Below are positions 31,456 to 34,186 of a DNA stretch of 34,186 bases, one piece after another; position 1 is the stretch's first letter, and every line of letters begins with the position of its first letter. The stretch spans positions 1 to 34,186 of the forward strand of contig JACQOJ010000044.1 of assembly GCA_016202605.1 (NCBI GenBank), read 5' to 3'. The DNA comes from Betaproteobacteria bacterium (GTDB lineage Bacteria > Pseudomonadota > Gammaproteobacteria > Burkholderiales > SG8-41). The translations under genes were made by a program, and so were the position numbers. The notes under the pieces were generated by a model that did not search any database, was not told the DNA's origin, and was given only the letters and a program-made list of their open reading frames with translations.

Positions 31456-33057
31456 ATGATCCGGAACATGACCCCTTTCGATTGGCAATTTCCCTATCCT
31501 TCCCAGCGCATGCCGGTCCTGGCGCGCAACGTCGTGGCAACTTCACAGCCGCTCGCCGCGCAGGCGGGATTGCGGATGCTCGCCAGGGGCGGAAACGCGG
31601 TCGACGCCATACTCGCGACCGCGATTTCCCTCACGGTGCTGGAACCGACCAGCAACGGCATCGGCAGCGACGCGTTCTGCATCCTGTGGGACGGAAAGAA
31701 AATTCACGGCCTGAATGCCTCAGGACGCTCACCGGCGGGGTGGACGCCCGAGCGTTTCAAAGGCATGAAGGAAATGCCGCACCGCGGCTGGGACTCGGTC
31801 ACCGTGCCGGGCTGCGTGTCCGCCTGGGTTGCGTTGTCGGAGAAATTCGGCAAGCTTCCGTTCGGCGATCTGTTCGAGCCGGCGATCAAATACGCGCAGG
31901 ACGGATTCATGATGTCGCCGACCATCGCCCGGCTGTGGGCAAATCAGGCGCCCGAACTGAAGTCGCAGCCGGGATTCGCCGAGGCTTTCATGCCGCAGGG
32001 GCGCGCGCCGGAACCGGGCGGGAAGTTTTCGTTTCCCGCCCAGGCGAAGACCCTGAAGCGCATCGCGGAGACCCGGGGCGAAGCTTTCTACAAAGGCGAT
32101 CTCGCCGAAAGGATCGCGGCGCATTCAAAGCAATGTGGCGGCGTGATGACCGTGGAGGACCTTGCCGCTCACACCAACGACTGGGTCGAGCCGATCGGCG
32201 TCGATTATCGGGGATATCGGCTGCTCGAGATCCCGCCCAACGGCCAGGGCATCGCGGCATTGATCGCGCTCGGGACACTGGAAAATTTCGACATCGCGAG
32301 GTTTCCCGTGGATTCGGCGGACAGCCTGCATCTGCAGATCGAGGCGGTGAAGCTCGCGTTCGCGGACATCCACGAATACGTATCCGATCCAGCGACGATG
32401 CGCGCAAGTCCGGCGGAGATGCTCGATCGGGATTACCTCAAGGGGCGGGCGAAACTGATCGACATGAAAAAGGCAAGTCTCCCGGTCTCCGGCAAACCCG
32501 CGCGGGGCGGAACCGTTTATCTTACGGCTGCCGACGAATCGGGGATGATGGTGTCCTACATCCAATCCAACTATTCCGGATTCGGCTCCGGTGTCGTCGT
32601 GCCCGGGACCGGGATCAGTCTGCAAAACCGCGGCTACGGATTCAGCCTCAAGCCCGGCCACGCCAATATCGTCGCGCCACGGAAGCGACCGTTCCACACC
32701 ATCATTCCCGGTTTCGTGATGCGGAACGGGAGACCCTTGATGAGCTTCGGGGTCATGGGCGGCTCGATGCAGGCGCAGGGCCACACCCAGGTGATGTTGC
32801 GCATGGTCGACTACCACCAGAACCCGCAGGCGGCCGCCGACGCGCCACGCTGGCGCATCGATACCGGGCTCAATGTCAACGTCGAGTATGGCGTCTCTGC
32901 CGGGGTGGTGGACGAACTCCGCGCCCGTGGCCACGACATGACGCAGGCCGATCGCTGGTCGACCGATTTTGGCCGCGCGCAGCTGATCTTCAGGATGGAT
33001 GATGGTTATTTCGCCGCCTCCGAACGGCGTACCGACGGGCAGGCCGTGGGTTACTGA
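31456..33057 (+). CDS. Gamma-glutamyltransferase-family Ntn hydrolase (YwrD-like)
   Basis: 533 residues. The family blocks are LRMLARGGNAVDAILATAIS, EPTSNGIGSDAF and NASGRSPAGWTPERF, with the substrate-binding Arg R91 present. Self-cleavage is expected before T353 in RGGTVYLTAADESGMMVSY; then SNYSGFGSGVVVPGTGI, SLQNRGYGFSL and FGVMGGSMQAQGHTQVML. This matches the YwrD-like bacterial branch, which lacks a signal peptide, so it acts in the cytoplasm on gamma-glutamyl compounds or related amides. Start: ATG at 31456, or 31468 (MTPFDWQFPYPSQ), the more usual family start; no clear ribosome site for either. It is preceded by the Bug gene and a terminator hairpin. Confidence 0.94.
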   Translation: MIRNMTPFDWQFPYPSQRMPVLARNVVATSQPLAAQAGLRMLARGGNAVDAILATAISLTVLEPTSNGIGSDAFCILWDGKKIHGLNASGRSPAGWTPERFKGMKEMPHRGWDSVTVPGCVSAWVALSEKFGKLPFGDLFEPAIKYAQDGFMMSPTIARLWANQAPELKSQPGFAEAFMPQGRAPEPGGKFSFPAQAKTLKRIAETRGEAFYKGDLAERIAAHSKQCGGVMTVEDLAAHTNDWVEPIGVDYRGYRLLEIPPNGQGIAALIALGTLENFDIARFPVDSADSLHLQIEAVKLAFADIHEYVSDPATMRASPAEMLDRDYLKGRAKLIDMKKASLPVSGKPARGGTVYLTAADESGMMVSYIQSNYSGFGSGVVVPGTGISLQNRGYGFSLKPGHANIVAPRKRPFHTIIPGFVMRNGRPLMSFGVMGGSMQAQGHTQVMLRMVDYHQNPQAAADAPRWRIDTGLNVNVEYGVSAGVVDELRARGHDMTQADRWSTDFGRAQLIFRMDDGYFAASERRTDGQAVGY

Positions 33058-33159
33058 TACGTGACTGGCTGCCGTTGACTCAGTGCAGCATCCGCCGACG
33101 AGCGCATGGTGCCCGGATCGAGCAGGTGCTTGAGGGGTCAAATCCCCGGCAGAGCGATC

Positions 33160-34186
33160 TCAGCCGGCGCCGGCCTGCGCGGCGACCGGGGCGTTCCGGC
33201 GCCGCAGGATCCAGTAGCCGACGAACAGGCCGACCGGGACACAGGCGAGCGCCGCGACCTGGCGGTCGGGATGGAACAGCACCACCAGCGCGACGGCGGC
33301 AAGCACGAGACGCAGCATGAGGTCGATCCCGCGATGGTCGGCGAACTGCGCCTGGATGCTGAAACTGATACCGATCGTCGCGGTCATCATCAGCAGCATT
33401 GCCGCGACTTGCGCGATCCCCGGCTCCAGGACGATCTCCGGCCGGGTGAAAACCCCGCCCATCAGGATAAACAGCGAGACGCAGATCGTTATCGCCCGGA
33501 ACAACGTTTGCATGAAGGGCGCGTCCGCGATCTTCGCCGTGACCGCTGCGACCACCGAGGTGGGCGGAGTGAGCTCGCCCCAGACCGCGAGGAAGAAGGC
33601 GAAGAAGTGGACCACCCACGGGTCGACGCCGACCTTGATCATCGGCGGCGCGATCACGAGGGCGGTGATGATGTAGGTCGGCGCCGGCGGGAGCCCCGTT
33701 CCGAGCAGCGCGCCGAAAAAGAAGGCGACGGCCGCCATGGCGACCAGGTTGACCCCGGCGGCCTCGATGAGAATGGCGCCGATCTTTGTCGGCACGCCGG
33801 TAATGACGAGCGCCCCGGTCATGATCGAAAGCGTCGCGAGCAGCAGCGTCAGGTCCGCGGTCATGTTCGCGAAGTTGTCCACGAAGCGCCCGAGCGGGGC
33901 GAGGAGCGCGCGCCACGACCAGTCGTGTGTCCGCGCGACCGCTACCAGGTGCGCGGCGAGCAGGGCGCCGGCGACGGCGAGGAAGACGTAGAGCGCGGCG
34001 AACATCGGGGCCAGATGCAGCATGGCCATCAGGCCGATCAGCCCGCCGACGACGGCGACGAACGCGGTGATGTTCGCCCAGTCGGTCCAGCGCATGGTTT
34101 CGGCGGTAACGGCGTCCAGGCGCGCGCGGTAGCGCGTCGCCAGCAGGTAGACCGACACGGCGACGCCGGCAAAGTAGACCAGCGCC
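33160..34186 (-). CDS. Fused TRAP transporter permease (DctQM-type), partial, N-terminus off the right edge
   Basis: Read on the minus strand the frame is open to the right edge (ALVYFAGVAVSVYLLATRYR), so the in-frame GTG at 34158 is not the true start. About 341 C-terminal residues are visible. Many membrane segments alternate with the DctM signatures ALLGTGLPPAPTYIITALVI, PPMIKVGVDPWVVHFFAFFL and WGELTPPTSVVAAVTAKIA. Such proteins take up organic acids across the inner membrane, driven by sodium or proton gradients, with a periplasmic TAXI- or DctP-type receptor. No receptor gene is visible, and Bug proteins are not the usual partners. The short basic/Ala-rich tail (RRRNAPVAAQAGAG) is cytoplasmic. 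It is convergent with the GGT-family gene. Confidence 0.9.
   Translation of the reverse strand, partial: ALVYFAGVAVSVYLLATRYRARLDAVTAETMRWTDWANITAFVAVVGGLIGLMAMLHLAPMFAALYVFLAVAGALLAAHLVAVARTHDWSWRALLAPLGRFVDNFANMTADLTLLLATLSIMTGALVITGVPTKIGAILIEAAGVNLVAMAAVAFFFGALLGTGLPPAPTYIITALVIAPPMIKVGVDPWVVHFFAFFLAVWGELTPPTSVVAAVTAKIADAPFMQTLFRAITICVSLFILMGGVFTRPEIVLEPGIAQVAAMLLMMTATIGISFSIQAQFADHRGIDLMLRLVLAAVALVVLFHPDRQVAALACVPVGLFVGYWILRRRNAPVAAQAGAG

Noticed and set aside
33128-33150. A stretch GGGGTCAAATCCCC that looks like a tRNA T-arm
   Set aside because: The arm does not form a correct five-pair stem with a seven-base loop, and no anticodon arm, acceptor stem or CCA end is present.

Overview
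The window (34,186 bases, high GC) looks like a betaproteobacterial chromosome segment of the Burkholderiales/Bordetella type. The main reason is five separate periplasmic binding proteins of the Bug/TctC family, plus HtpX, a DUF3025 protein and a TctD/TctE-like two-component system. No rRNA, tRNA, insertion sequence, phage gene or CRISPR array was found. Genus cannot be fixed from this sequence.

Left part (1-12.8 kb): a catabolic island. On the minus strand two Bug genes are followed by an LVIVD-repeat protein that runs off the left edge. Divergent from them is a plus-strand operon: a glutaconate-type CoA-transferase (alpha subunit split by an in-frame TGA, beta subunit), a 3-hydroxyisobutyrate-dehydrogenase-like enzyme and a cupin. 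An amidase follows. A minus-strand Bug gene plus a polysaccharide-deacetylase/allantoinase-like gene comes next, and then plus-strand CaiB-type CoA-transferase, crotonase-like and quinone-oxidoreductase-like genes. The theme is uptake of a carboxylate or amide, CoA activation and oxidation. Two nested palindromic intergenic elements sit in this operon; one separates the CoA-transferase subunits.

Middle part (12.8-26.2 kb): mostly housekeeping. The most unusual gene is a 1161-codon ORF. It joins a small N-terminal winged-helix-like domain, about 640 residues of Ala/Glu/Arg/Lys-rich predicted helix, one membrane segment and an AsmA-like C-terminal domain. It has a good sigma70-like promoter and a perfect-stem terminator. 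Then come htpX, a remnant of dtd (D-aminoacyl-tRNA deacylase), a membrane diguanylate cyclase, a DUF3025 protein, an LhgO-like FAD oxidase, a membrane-anchored alpha/beta hydrolase, SrkA kinase, a small membrane protein and a TctDE-like regulator/sensor pair.

Right part (26.2-34.2 kb): a mirror-like module. A gamma-glutamyltransferase-family gene, a Bug gene and an unknown gene on the minus strand face a Bug gene and a second gamma-glutamyltransferase-family gene on the plus strand. A fused TRAP-transporter permease runs off the right edge. No TctA/TctB permease is present, so the five binding proteins must work with permeases encoded elsewhere or have sensing roles. The TctDE-like pair is the only transcriptional regulator seen.
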